Positions 8,668-16,604 of a stretch of DNA of 64,000 bases are shown here, piece by piece; position 1 is the stretch's first letter, and the number at the start of each line of letters is the position of its first letter. The translations under genes and the position numbers were made by a program. The stretch lies in contig NZ_JAPNJW010000002.1 of the NCBI RefSeq assembly GCF_026626745.1, positions 558,001 to 622,000 on the forward strand. Reading direction: 5' to 3'. The stretch comes from Nannocystis sp. RBIL2. Lineage in GTDB: Bacteria > Myxococcota_A > Polyangia > Nannocystales > Nannocystaceae. The notes beneath the pieces are model-generated. The model had not been told where the DNA came from and did no database searches. It worked only from the letters and a program-made list of their open reading frames with translations.

Positions 8668-9969
8668 ATGACGCGCCTCGTCGACCTCAGCCCCGAAGCA
8701 TTCGCAGCGCACCTCACCTCGCTCGGCCGTCGCCGCGCCTCCTTCGTGCACGACAACGGCGTCGTCCGCAGCTCGCACCCCGAGCTCGCCGATATCGCGA
8801 CCCATCTCCTCGGTGACACCCGCGACTATCACCGCCACGAAGGTGTCTTCCTCGAGGTCGGCGCCACCACCGGCGCGTTGTTCGGCGCCTTCGTCCACAA
8901 CACCACCCGCGGCCAGGGTCAGGGCGGCCTGCGTTACTGGCCCTACGGCGACCTCGCCGGCTTCCTCAGCGACGGCCTGCGCCTGTCGCACGGCATGACC
9001 CGCAAGAGCGCCCTCGCCGGCCTGTGGTGGGGCGGCGGCAAGGGCCTCATCGCCCGCCACATCGACCACCCCTACCACGACGTCGGCTTCCGCGAGCGCC
9101 TCTACACCGAGTACGCCGGCTTCGTCGCCAGCCTGCGCGGCTGCTACATCACCGCCGAGGACGCCGGCACCGGCCCCGCCGACATGGCCGTCGTGCACCG
9201 CGGCACTCGCTTCGTCACCTGCATCCCGCCCGCGCTCGGCGGCGCCGGCAACCCCTCGCCCGCCACCGCCAAGGGGGTCGTGTGCGCGATGGAGGGCGCC
9301 CTGGCCCACCTCGGCCTCGGCGACCTCGCCGGCAAGAAGATCGTCATGCAGGGCACCGGCAACGTCGGCGCGGCGATGATCGGCGAGCTCGTGCAGCGCG
9401 GTGTCGGCTCGATCCTCGCCAGCGAGCTGTCGCCCGCGCGGCGCGAGCAGCTGGAGCGCGAGTTCGCCGGCGCCCCGCTCACCGTCGTCCCCGCCGAGCC
9501 GGGCGACAACCGGATCCTCGCCGAGCCGTGCGACATCCTCGCGCCCAACGCTCTCGGCGGCGTCCTCAACCCCGACACGATCCCCGGCATCCAGGCCCGC
9601 ATCGTCTGCGGCGCCGCCAACAACCAGCTCCTCGACGACGTGCGCGACGGCGAGGCCCTGCGCGCGCGCGGCATCGTCTACGTGCCCGACTTCCTGTGCA
9701 ACCGCATGGGCATCGTCTACTGCGCGAACGAGCAGTACGGCAAGGTCCCGCACGACGCCGCCATCGAGCGCCACTACGGCCGCGACTGGGACAACGCCGT
9801 CTACGTCGTCACCCGCCGCGCCCTCGAGCTGGCCGAGCGCGAGAACATCACCTCCGCCGCCGCCGCCAACCGCCTCGCCGACGCCCTCGCCACCGAGCCG
9901 CACCCGATCTGGGGTCACCGCTCGCGGGCCATCGTCGCCGGCCTCGTCGCCGACGGCTGGGCCGACTGA
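8668..9969 (+). CDS. Glu/Leu/Phe/Val-type amino acid dehydrogenase
   Basis: 433 residues from ATG 8668 (MTRLVDLSPEAFAAHLTSLG). The dimerisation/substrate part (about 60-190) has GQGQGGLRYWPYGDL, MTRKSALAGL and LWWGGGKGLIA, the equivalents of the substrate-binding and catalytic lysine segments (GGKG near residue 122), and then TAEDAGTGPADMAVV, equivalent to the family's EDVGT motif. The NAD(P)-binding Rossmann fold starts near residue 225 with VMQGTGNVGAAMIGEL and ends with CGAANNQL. The family performs reversible oxidative deamination of an amino acid in the cytoplasm. Residues that separate glutamate from leucine or phenylalanine dehydrogenases are not decisive here. A 14-nt repeat array begins at the base directly after the stop codon. 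Confidence 0.85.
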   Translation: MTRLVDLSPEAFAAHLTSLGRRRASFVHDNGVVRSSHPELADIATHLLGDTRDYHRHEGVFLEVGATTGALFGAFVHNTTRGQGQGGLRYWPYGDLAGFLSDGLRLSHGMTRKSALAGLWWGGGKGLIARHIDHPYHDVGFRERLYTEYAGFVASLRGCYITAEDAGTGPADMAVVHRGTRFVTCIPPALGGAGNPSPATAKGVVCAMEGALAHLGLGDLAGKKIVMQGTGNVGAAMIGELVQRGVGSILASELSPARREQLEREFAGAPLTVVPAEPGDNRILAEPCDILAPNALGGVLNPDTIPGIQARIVCGAANNQLLDDVRDGEALRARGIVYVPDFLCNRMGIVYCANEQYGKVPHDAAIERHYGRDWDNAVYVVTRRALELAERENITSAAAANRLADALATEPHPIWGHRSRAIVAGLVADGWAD

Positions 9970-10134
9970 CCTGCCCCTTCGGCCAGGCTGTAGTTCTGTC
10001 TCTTCAGCCATGTGCCGACGATCCTCGCGCCACCACGCGACCTGGCCCTTCGGATAGCCTGCGCCCGGGGGCCGGCGACCCTGCCGCACGATCCGGCGGC
10101 GTGGCGGCCCGCCCGACCTGTCCTTTCCGCCAGG
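9970..10134 (+). repeat. 14-nt-phased CCTG/CAGG repeat cluster after the dehydrogenase gene
   Basis: CCTG or related cores occur in 14-nt pairs at 9970/9984, 9995/10009, 10041/10055 and 10117/10131. Each pair can be drawn as a short hairpin, such as CCTGTCC...GCCAGG. The first core starts at the base following the TGA of the dehydrogenase. No convincing reading frame or promoter is seen in the 298-bp interval. Confidence 0.7.
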
Positions 10135-10267
10135 CCCGCGCGCGAACCGGCGCCCGGCCCCAGGTGTCGCCAGGTGCCCCTGGACCTGCGGGCGTTCGCG
10201 CCGCGGTGAGTTGTCTAACTTCGTGAAACCCGCGGCGCGTGAGCGCGCTGTGGCATCGTCCCGCCCG

Positions 10268-12382
10268 ATGTCACGCCTCTCGCCCGCGCATTGCGTCCTG
10301 GCCCTGCTCGCCCTCGCCTGCGAAAAACCCGCCAACACGCAGCCGCCCGCGCCCGTCCCCGAGCCTGTCGCCGCGCCGCAGCCCTCGCCGGTGCAGCGGG
10401 CCAACCTCGTCGCGCGCGAGCCGGTCGGCGCCGGCGTGCTCGCGGCGCTCGACACCAACGTCGACCCCTGCACCGACTTCTACCAGTACGCGTGCGGCGG
10501 CTGGCTGCGGAAGACCCCGCCGCCGGCCGACAAGCCCCGCTACGGCCGCGGCTTCGGCGAGGTCACCGACCGCAACAACGAGGTCCTCAAGGCCATCCTC
10601 GAGCGCTCGGCGGGCGCCAAGTCGAAGGACCCGATCGAGAGCAAGCTCGGCTCCTTCTACGCCGCGTGCATGGACGAGCCCGCGATCGACAAGGCCGGCA
10701 TCGCCCCGATCAAGCCCCTGCTCGCGCGGGTCAAGGGCGTCAAGGACGCCAACACCCTGATGACCGTCGTCGGCGGTCTGGACGCCGACCTGTTCGGCGG
10801 CCACGGCCCCCTGTTCGACCTGTTCGTCGAGCCCGATCCGAAGCGCCCCGACGTCTACGTCGTCTTCGTCGACCAGGGCGGCACCGGCCTGCCCGACCGC
10901 GACTTCTACCTCAAGACCGACGAGCGCACCAAGGCGCTGCTGGCCGCCTACCAGGCCCACGTCGCGCGCATGCTCGGCTTCCTCGGCGACGCCCCCGAGG
11001 TCGCGACCGACCTCGCCGCCAAGATCGTCGCCTTCGAGACCGCGCTGGCCGAGCTGCAGACCCCGCGCGATCAGATGCGCGACCCCGACAAGACCTACAA
11101 CCTGCTCGGCGTCGAGGGCCTGAGCAAGCTCGACCCCGAGCTCAACTGGGCCGGCTTCTTCAAGTCGTTCGGCTACACCAAGCTCGGCGCCGACCTCAAC
11201 GTCACCGTCCCCGGCTACTTCGAAAAGCTCGGCGCGCTGCTCCGCGGCACCGACCCGAGCACCCTGCAGGCCTACCTGCGCTGGCACATCCTCCGCGTCA
11301 GCGCGGCCGCCCTCAGCAAGGACATCGTCGACGCCGACTTCCAGTTCACCTCGGCGCTGACCGGCGCCAAGGAGCTGTCGCCGCGGTGGGAGCGGTGCGT
11401 CGGCTGGGCCAACATGGGCCTCGGCGAGCTCGTCGGTCAGGCCTTCATCAAGGAGCGGTTCGCCGGCGCCAGCAAGGACATCGCCCTCGAGATGATCGCC
11501 GCCATCGAGGAGGCGTTCGCCGCCGGCCTCCCGGCCCTCGCGTGGATGGACGACGCCACCCGCCAGCGCGCGCTCGAGAAGGCCAAGGCGCTGCACAACA
11601 AGATCGGCTACCCCGACAAGTGGCGCGACTACGGCAAGCTCAAGCTGCAGCGCACCGGCCACGCCGGCAACGGCCAGGCGATCCGCAAGTTCCTGCTGCA
11701 GCGGGACTTCGACCGGGTCGGCAAGCCGGTCGACAAGGGCGAGTGGCACATGCCGCCCGCGCTGGTCAACGCCTACTACAACCCGAGCGCCAACGAGATG
11801 GTGTTCCCGGCCGGCATCCTCCAGCCGCCGTACTTCAGCGCCGACTTCCCGATGGCCATGAACTTCGGCGGCATCGGCATGGTCATGGGCCACGAGCTCA
11901 GCCACGGCTTCGACGACCAGGGCCGCAAGTTCGACAAGGACGGCGTCCTGCGCGAGTGGTGGGACCCGAGCGTCGCCTCCAAGTTCGAGACCCGCGCCAA
12001 GTGCATCGAGAACACCTACGGCGGCATCGAGGTGCTGCCCGCGGTCAAGCTCAACGGCAAGCTCACCCTCGGCGAGAACATCGCCGACTTCGGCGGGATC
12101 AAGGCCGCCTACGCCGGCTACAAGCTGCACGCCAGCAAGAAGCCGGAAGAGCCGCTGATCCAGGGCCTCACCTCCGAGCAGCTGTTCTTCATCGGCTTCG
12201 CCCAGGGCTGGTGCACCCACGAAACCCCCGAGAGCCAGCGCCTGCGCGCCACCGTCGACCCGCACAGCCCCCCCAAGCAGCGCGTCAACGTCCCCCTGGC
12301 CCACTTCTCGACCTTCGCGGAGACGTTCCAGTGCCAGCCCGGCGCCGCCATGCGCGCCAAGGACACCTGCGAGGTCTGGTGA
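10268..12382 (+). CDS. M13-family (neprilysin/PepO-like) metallopeptidase lipoprotein
   Basis: 704 residues. ATG 10268 (MSRLSPAHCVLALLALACEK) gives a lipoprotein signal with lipobox LALAC, Cys18. The N-terminal M13 domain opens with NVDPCTDFYQYACGGWL. The catalytic half has the substrate-binding NAYYNPSANEMVFPAGIL, the zinc site HELSH at residues 542-546 and the third ligand in GENIADFGG (Glu603), about 60 residues later as in the family. The C-terminus, FQCQPGAAMRAKDTCEVW, matches the M13 terminal CxxW motif. Length is normal for PepO. It is expected to cleave peptides at the cell surface or in the periplasm. A 14-nt repeat array starts 50 bases after its stop. Confidence 0.95.
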   Translation: MSRLSPAHCVLALLALACEKPANTQPPAPVPEPVAAPQPSPVQRANLVAREPVGAGVLAALDTNVDPCTDFYQYACGGWLRKTPPPADKPRYGRGFGEVTDRNNEVLKAILERSAGAKSKDPIESKLGSFYAACMDEPAIDKAGIAPIKPLLARVKGVKDANTLMTVVGGLDADLFGGHGPLFDLFVEPDPKRPDVYVVFVDQGGTGLPDRDFYLKTDERTKALLAAYQAHVARMLGFLGDAPEVATDLAAKIVAFETALAELQTPRDQMRDPDKTYNLLGVEGLSKLDPELNWAGFFKSFGYTKLGADLNVTVPGYFEKLGALLRGTDPSTLQAYLRWHILRVSAAALSKDIVDADFQFTSALTGAKELSPRWERCVGWANMGLGELVGQAFIKERFAGASKDIALEMIAAIEEAFAAGLPALAWMDDATRQRALEKAKALHNKIGYPDKWRDYGKLKLQRTGHAGNGQAIRKFLLQRDFDRVGKPVDKGEWHMPPALVNAYYNPSANEMVFPAGILQPPYFSADFPMAMNFGGIGMVMGHELSHGFDDQGRKFDKDGVLREWWDPSVASKFETRAKCIENTYGGIEVLPAVKLNGKLTLGENIADFGGIKAAYAGYKLHASKKPEEPLIQGLTSEQLFFIGFAQGWCTHETPESQRLRATVDPHSPPKQRVNVPLAHFSTFAETFQCQPGAAMRAKDTCEVW

Positions 12383-12431
12383 GCCGCCCGCTGCGCTGCC
12401 GACCGGGCAGCGCTTGACGCAGGTGACGAAA

Positions 12432-12496
12432 GGACATGTCCTCCAGGGCATGTCCTTTCACGCATGCCTCGAAGGACATGTCCTCAGAGACAGCGA
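12432..12496 (+). repeat. 14-nt CATGTCC array (5 units) after the M13 peptidase gene
   Basis: Cores CATG, CATG, CATG, CATG and CAGC start at 12435, 12449, 12463, 12477 and 12491, each exactly 14 nt from the last. Units read CATGTCCTCCAGGG, CATGTCCTTTCACG, CATGCCTCGAAGGA and CATGTCCTCAGAGA. Together with the flanking GGA each full unit contains the 10-bp palindrome GGACATGTCC. Confidence 0.9.
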
Positions 12497-12520
12497 GAAC
12501 CGCGATCGTCGAGCGGATGA

Positions 12521-13252
12521 CGGCTCCCTCGAAGCGGCCCGCCCGGAGTCCGCAGGCCCGTCGCGCGCCGACAGACTGCCGGCGAGATCCGCCGCCAGCC
12601 AATCGGCGGTCGCCTCGACCAGCAGCGCTACGCCTACGTCCGCTGGACCGACTCGCCGCTGGCCGGCTCCGCGCTCGCCGCGCCCGAAGCCTACGTCGAG
12701 CTCGCGCGCCGGTTCTTCCGCTGGAGCGGCCCCGCCAGCCTGGCCCACTTCCAGGCCTTCTCCGGCCTCGGCGTCAAGGCCAGCAAGGCAGCGGTCGCCT
12801 CGCTGGACCTGCGACCTGTCTCCGAGGACAGCCCGCTGCTGGCCGTGCCCGAGCACCTCGAGGCCCTGCGCGCCTTCGTCCCGCCCGAGACCCCGGTCTA
12901 CCGCCTCGTCGCCAGCCTCGACGGCCTGCTGCTGCTGCGACGCCAGCTCGACCTCCTGCTCGAGCCCGCCGACGTCGCGCGCGTCGAGGCCATCGGCGGC
13001 CTGCAGGACCTACCGAGCCACGCGATCCTCGACCGCGGCCGGATCGTCGGCCTGTGGGAGTACGACCCCGAGCGCGAGGACATCGCCTGGACCAGCTTCG
13101 TCCGCCCCGACGCAGCCCTGCGCGCGGAGGTCGAGCGCACCGCCACGATGATCCGCGAGCACCTCGGCGACGCCCGCTCCTTCAGCCTCGACAGCCTCGA
13201 CAGCCCCGAGAGCCGCAAGCCCCGAATCGCCGCCCTGCGCGCCGGCTCCTGA
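12521..13252 (+). pseudogene. 5'-truncated AlkZ/YcaQ-like (winged-helix HTH_42) gene remnant
   Basis: The frame is open from just after a TGA at 12518-12520 to the stop at 13252, but has no ATG before a GTG at 12845. Its product resembles the C-terminal half of the HTH_42/AlkZ-YcaQ family, known for DNA glycosylases that unhook interstrand crosslinks: GGRLDQQRYAYVRWTD, then the WSGPASLAHFQAFSGLGVKA helix pair, then YRLVASLDGLLLLRRQLDLL and ILDRGRIVGLWEYDPE. The usual N-terminal part of about 180 residues, including the catalytic region, is missing; in its place is the 14-nt array. A good ATG at 12517 is in another frame. So this is a truncated or frameshifted remnant, unless the short GTG-started C-terminal piece is used alone. 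A two-unit 14-nt repeat (12815/12829) lies inside it. Confidence 0.65.
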
Positions 13253-13275
13253 TCGCCCCGTCGATCGGACGTTCT

Positions 13276-13502
13276 CATGGCACTGAGCATGGCTCAATCG
13301 CCATGTCTCGAGAGTCATGTCCTCGCAGACATATCCATTGTAACACTGCGAATAGGACATGTTCTGCACGCCATGTCCATGAAGACATGCCCCATTCGAC
13401 ATGCCTCATGGGAAACTGCATATCAGACATGTTTTAAACGACATGTCACTCAAAACATGTTTTTTAGAGCATGTTTCAACGTGCCGGATCGAGCGCGCAG
13501 AA
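13276..13502 (+). repeat. Longest 14-nt CATGTCC array (about 16 units), AT-rich
   Basis: After two units spaced 12 nt (13276, 13288), cores begin at 13302, 13316, 13330, 13344, 13358, 13372, 13386, 13400, 13414, 13428, 13442, 13456, 13470, 13484 and 13498, every one 14 nt apart. Eleven of these fifteen are CATG or CATA. Unit consensus is CATGTCCnnnnnGA. The block fills most of the 325-bp gap between the AlkZ-like remnant and the convergent Rieske gene, contains no gene, and is clearly richer in A+T than its surroundings. Confidence 0.92.
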
Positions 13503-13577
13503 GCCGTCAGGCCGCAGCGGCGCGCTCGCCTGGCGCCCACCGATCTTCGCGTCCGCGCGGCGCAGCCGACTCGCGCC

Positions 13578-14036
13578 CTACGCCACGCGGAAGCGCAGCG
13601 TCGAGCCGTCGGACGTCACCGCGAACTTCTCGAGCGGCGCCTTGGCCGGCCCCTTCAACACCGCCCCGTGGGCGTCGAAGCGCGAGCCGTGGCACGGGCA
13701 GTCCAGGCTGCGCTCGGTCGCGTTCCAGCCGGGCGTGCAGCCCATGTGCGTGCACTTGAGCAGCAGCGCCTCGAAGCTGTCGCCGTCGCGGACCACCAGC
13801 ACCGGCTTTTTGACCCCCGCCACCGCGAGCGTCATCACCCCGCCCGGCTGAGTCAGCTCGGGCGCGTCTGCGAGCGCGATCGCCACCTCGCCGCCATCGG
13901 CCGGCACCTCGTGCGCGGGCGGCAGCTTGCCGGCGCAGCCGATCACCACGAGGCTCACCACCCCCGCGCTCGCGCCCAGCAGCTCTCGCCGCGTGTACAC
14001 CGACGAATTCGCCTTCGGTCCTGCGTCTGCTCTCAT
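13578..14036 (-). CDS. Tat-exported Rieske [2Fe-2S] lipoprotein
   Basis: 152 residues from ATG 14036 (MRADAGPKANSSVYTRRELL). A twin-arginine signal (TRRELLGASAG) runs into VVSLVVIGCAGK, where Cys fits a lipobox, so a Tat-exported lipid-anchored protein is likely. The cluster ligands are C95-T-H97 in CTHMGC and C113/H116 in CPCHGSRF, the two halves of a Rieske site, with the paired disulfide cysteines Cys100 and Cys115 also present. The surrounding FEALLLKCTHMGCTPGWNA and GSRFDAHGAVLKGPA match small arsenite-oxidase/bc1-like Rieske proteins. It would carry electrons in the periplasm; no redox partner gene is adjacent. Divergent from the HEAT-like gene with an 83-bp gap. Confidence 0.9.
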   Translation of the reverse strand: MRADAGPKANSSVYTRRELLGASAGVVSLVVIGCAGKLPPAHEVPADGGEVAIALADAPELTQPGGVMTLAVAGVKKPVLVVRDGDSFEALLLKCTHMGCTPGWNATERSLDCPCHGSRFDAHGAVLKGPAKAPLEKFAVTSDGSTLRFRVA

Positions 14037-14119
14037 GGCCGAGACATACACCGCGTGCGCGGCATCGGCCACTCCGGTGGCGCTGGAGCTCGTGCCCGCG
14101 ATCGAGGCAGCATGTCCGC

Positions 14120-15256
14120 ATGACCGCGGACCGGCGTGAGCTCCGACGACACACCCCGGTCGCGCGGGTCCTGCTGCGCGCCGCCGACCTGCTGCACCGC
14201 AGCACCACGCGGGTGCAGGAGGCCGCCGCCGACCTCGATCACATCCTCGCCGGCCAGCCGATCACCCTCGTGCCCGCGCTCGACCGGGCCTTCCGCGACG
14301 CCGGCCTCCACCACGACCTCGGCCTCGCCTTCCTCGACCTCCGCGCGCCCGACCTCGAGCGGATCGAGCGCCTCGGCGCGGCCACCAGCGGAGCTCTCGG
14401 CGTCGCCAGCCTGGTCCGTGACGGCCGCGCCCGCGAAGCCGCGGTCGTGCGCCTCGCCCACCGCGTCGATCGCCTCGGCACCGCCTTCCTCATCAACCGC
14501 CTCAACGACTACGTCGGCCCGGTCGGCGGCCTCGCCTGGACCGGCTTGCAGCCGCGCCTGACCGCGCGACACGCCGCGCTGGTGGTCCGCTGCCTCCCGC
14601 TGATCGACCGCATGTCCGAGTGGGTCCGCGCCGGCGTCGACCAGCGCCGCGCCCTGCAGCAGGTGGTGCGCAGCCCCGCCGCGCGACCTGCCCTTTGGGA
14701 CAGCCTCCGCGACCGCGACCTCGCCCTCATGCGCGCCGCCGCGCGGGTCCTCGTCAGCCTCCACCGCGGGCAGCCGGAGATCCGCGACGTCCTCGCCGCC
14801 GCGCTGGGCCGCCGCGATCAGCAGCTGCGGATCTGGGCCGCCCAACTCGCCTTCGACCCGGCCGTCACCCCGTCCTCCGTCCTGCAGGAGCTCGCCCCGA
14901 AGCTCTCCGCCGATCGTAACCCCGCCGTCCGCGTCGCCGGCGCGCGTGGCTTCGCCGCCCGCGACGACCGCGACGCCCTCGTGCGGGCCACCTTCGACCC
15001 GCACGGGCTGGTGCGTCATCACGCGCGGATCCTCCTCGCCGGCAAGTTCGGCGCCATCGACTACCGCGGCCGCGCCCTCGCGGTCCTCGCCGAACCGGAC
15101 GCCGCCCGCACCGCCCTCGTCGGCGCCCTCGCCAACCTCTCGGAGTTCGGCCGTCGCCCCGACATCCCGCTCGTCGCCGCCTTCGTCGCCGACGCCCGCC
15201 CCTCGGTCGCCCGTGAGGCCCAGCGCACGCTCGAGCTCCTCGAACGCCTGCCCTGA
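14120..15256 (+). CDS. HEAT-repeat-like helical protein of unknown function
   Basis: 378 residues from ATG 14120 (MTADRRELRRHTPVARVLLR). No catalytic motif or membrane segment is recognised. The sequence is almost entirely amphipathic helices rich in Leu, Ala, Arg and Asp, and the second half (about 200-375) shows HEAT/armadillo-type spacing: PSSVLQELAPKLSADRNPAV, RVAGARGFAARDDRDALVRA, FDPHGLVRHHARILLAGKFG. This suggests a protein-protein interaction scaffold in the cytoplasm. One 14-nt repeat pair (14687/14701) lies inside the gene. The start codon is the second CATG of the string CATGTCCGCATG, the same string that precedes the start at 27009. Confidence 0.7.
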   Translation: MTADRRELRRHTPVARVLLRAADLLHRSTTRVQEAAADLDHILAGQPITLVPALDRAFRDAGLHHDLGLAFLDLRAPDLERIERLGAATSGALGVASLVRDGRAREAAVVRLAHRVDRLGTAFLINRLNDYVGPVGGLAWTGLQPRLTARHAALVVRCLPLIDRMSEWVRAGVDQRRALQQVVRSPAARPALWDSLRDRDLALMRAAARVLVSLHRGQPEIRDVLAAALGRRDQQLRIWAAQLAFDPAVTPSSVLQELAPKLSADRNPAVRVAGARGFAARDDRDALVRATFDPHGLVRHHARILLAGKFGAIDYRGRALAVLAEPDAARTALVGALANLSEFGRRPDIPLVAAFVADARPSVAREAQRTLELLERLP

Positions 15257-15281
15257 TCGCGCCGGGTCGAGAAGATTCAAG

Positions 15282-15331
15282 AGACATGTCCATTAAACCA
15301 TGTCGTAACGTACATTGCTCAATGAACATGT
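15282..15331 (+). repeat. 14-nt CATGTCC array (4 units)
   Basis: Cores at 15285, 15299, 15313 (CATT) and 15327 are exactly 14 nt apart. Units are CATGTCCATTAAAC, CATGTCGTAACGTA, CATTGCTCAATGAA and CATGTCCTGAATAC. The array begins 29 bases after the stop of the HEAT-like gene and is AT-rich compared with both neighbours. Confidence 0.88.
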
Positions 15332-15481
15332 CCTGAATACATCACGAGCCGCACCGGCGCTCACGGCTCCGCCCGGTCGACCCCGACCCGGCCGGGTCAG
15401 GCGGCCTCACCCGCGGTCCGGCGCCGACGCCGACGTTTCTCCTTGCGCGCGCCTGGTCGGCAGGGCATGCCAGGGCCACCC

Positions 15482-16465
15482 ATGCACCTCCGCAGCCTCC
15501 TCGCCTGCGCCGGTCTCGTCCTGGCCTGCGGTCGCCCCGCGGGGTCGCCGTCATCGGGCCTCGCGGCCAGCGGCGACACCGGCGAGCGCTTCTCCGGCGC
15601 GGCCGCGCTCGCGCGGGTCGACCGGCTGCTCGAACGCTACCCGCGAGCGCTCGGCGACGCGCGGCGGGCGGGCGCGATCGAGGCCCTCGCGGCCGACCTG
15701 CAGGCAGCAGGCGCCGCCCAGGTCGACCGCCTCGAGCACCGCGGCGCCGACCCGCTCACCGGCGCCAGCTTCGACATGACCACCCTCGTCGGCCACGTGC
15801 GCCCCGAGGCGCCGCGCCGGTTCATCCTCGCCACGCACTTCGACACCCGCCCGTGGGCCGAGTCCGACCCCGACCCATCGCGGCGCGACCAGCCGATCGT
15901 CGGCGCCAACGACGGCACCAGCGGCCTCGCCGTCGTGCTCGAGCTCGTGCCGCTGCTCGTCCGCCAGCTCCCGCCGGACATCGGCGTCACCGTCATCCTG
16001 TTCGACGGCGAGGAGCTCGGCCGCCCCGACGTCGGCCCCTACTTGGCCGGCTCGCGCGCGCTCGCCACGGAGGTCCTTCAGGGTCGCTTCCCGCTGGTGG
16101 CCCGCGCCGAGTTCGGCGTCGTCCTCGACATGGTCGGCGACCGCGACCTGCGGATCCAGCCCGACCGCGCCAGCCTGGCCCAGCACCCGGCGCTGATCGA
16201 GCGGATCTGGTCGATCGGACAGGCGCACGGCTTCACCGCCTTCGACGCCGCCCCGCTGGCCGTGCCGTTGCTCGACGATCACGTCCCGCTCCACGAGGCC
16301 GGGGTGCCCTCGATCCTTCTCATCGACTACGACTACCCCGCCTGGCACACCCACGCCGACACGCGCGACAAGCTCGACGCGCGCAGCCTCGGCGCGGTCG
16401 GCGAGACCCTGCGCCTCGCCTTCCTCGATCTCGCCGCCCATCCGCTGCCCGGCCCTCGCGGTTGA
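15482..16465 (+). CDS. M28-family lipoprotein, glutaminyl-peptide cyclotransferase-like
   Basis: 327 residues. ATG 15482 (MHLRSLLACAGLVLACGRPA) gives a compact lipoprotein signal with lipobox VLACG, Cys16. The M28 zinc fold is visible: His119 in ATHFDTRPW, Asp144 in VGANDGTSGLAVVLEL and Asp175/Glu177-178 in LFDGEELG, with later histidines in LLDDHVPLHEAG and the YPAWHTHADTRDKLD segment. The single zinc-site style (DTRPWAE...GANDGTSG, DGEELG) is closer to glutaminyl cyclases than to two-zinc aminopeptidases. It would act in the periplasm or at the cell surface, forming N-terminal pyroglutamate or hydrolysing peptides; the choice is not settled by sequence alone. Confidence 0.85.
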   Translation: MHLRSLLACAGLVLACGRPAGSPSSGLAASGDTGERFSGAAALARVDRLLERYPRALGDARRAGAIEALAADLQAAGAAQVDRLEHRGADPLTGASFDMTTLVGHVRPEAPRRFILATHFDTRPWAESDPDPSRRDQPIVGANDGTSGLAVVLELVPLLVRQLPPDIGVTVILFDGEELGRPDVGPYLAGSRALATEVLQGRFPLVARAEFGVVLDMVGDRDLRIQPDRASLAQHPALIERIWSIGQAHGFTAFDAAPLAVPLLDDHVPLHEAGVPSILLIDYDYPAWHTHADTRDKLDARSLGAVGETLRLAFLDLAAHPLPGPRG

Positions 16466-16486
16466 CGGCGCGGGTCATGGCGCCGA

Positions 16487-16604
16487 CCCGGTTCAGCTCT
16501 CGCGGCCGACGCAGCTCGCGTGCTGCAGGGGCAGGTCCATCGTAGCCCTCGCCACAGCGATTCGGTTCAGCGGCTCCCGCGGTTGACGCAGCTCGCGTGC
16601 GCGC
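16487..16604. repeat. Duplicated 3' end of the twin-CX3C gene
   Basis: Two imperfect direct copies of about 35 bp occur at about 16490-16523 and 16563-16600 (both contain GACGCAGCTCGCGTGC). The second covers the last codons and stop of the minus-strand cysteine-rich gene (HASCVNRGSR). The first, downstream of that stop, would encode HASCVGRES followed by a stop. It looks like a partial duplication of the gene's 3' end. Confidence 0.6.

Noticed and set aside
10271..12451. 726-codon minus-strand open frame opposite the M13 peptidase
   Set aside because: Shadow frame; the plus strand carries the zinc motifs and lipoprotein signal.
12436..13437. A 333-codon plus-strand frame over the AlkZ-like region
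   Set aside because: Arg/Pro-rich shadow that crosses the array; the family similarity is in the other frame.
13276..13502. CRISPR array
   Set aside because: Units are 14 nt with no 25-40-nt repeats, no unique spacers of constant length, and no cas genes anywhere in the window.
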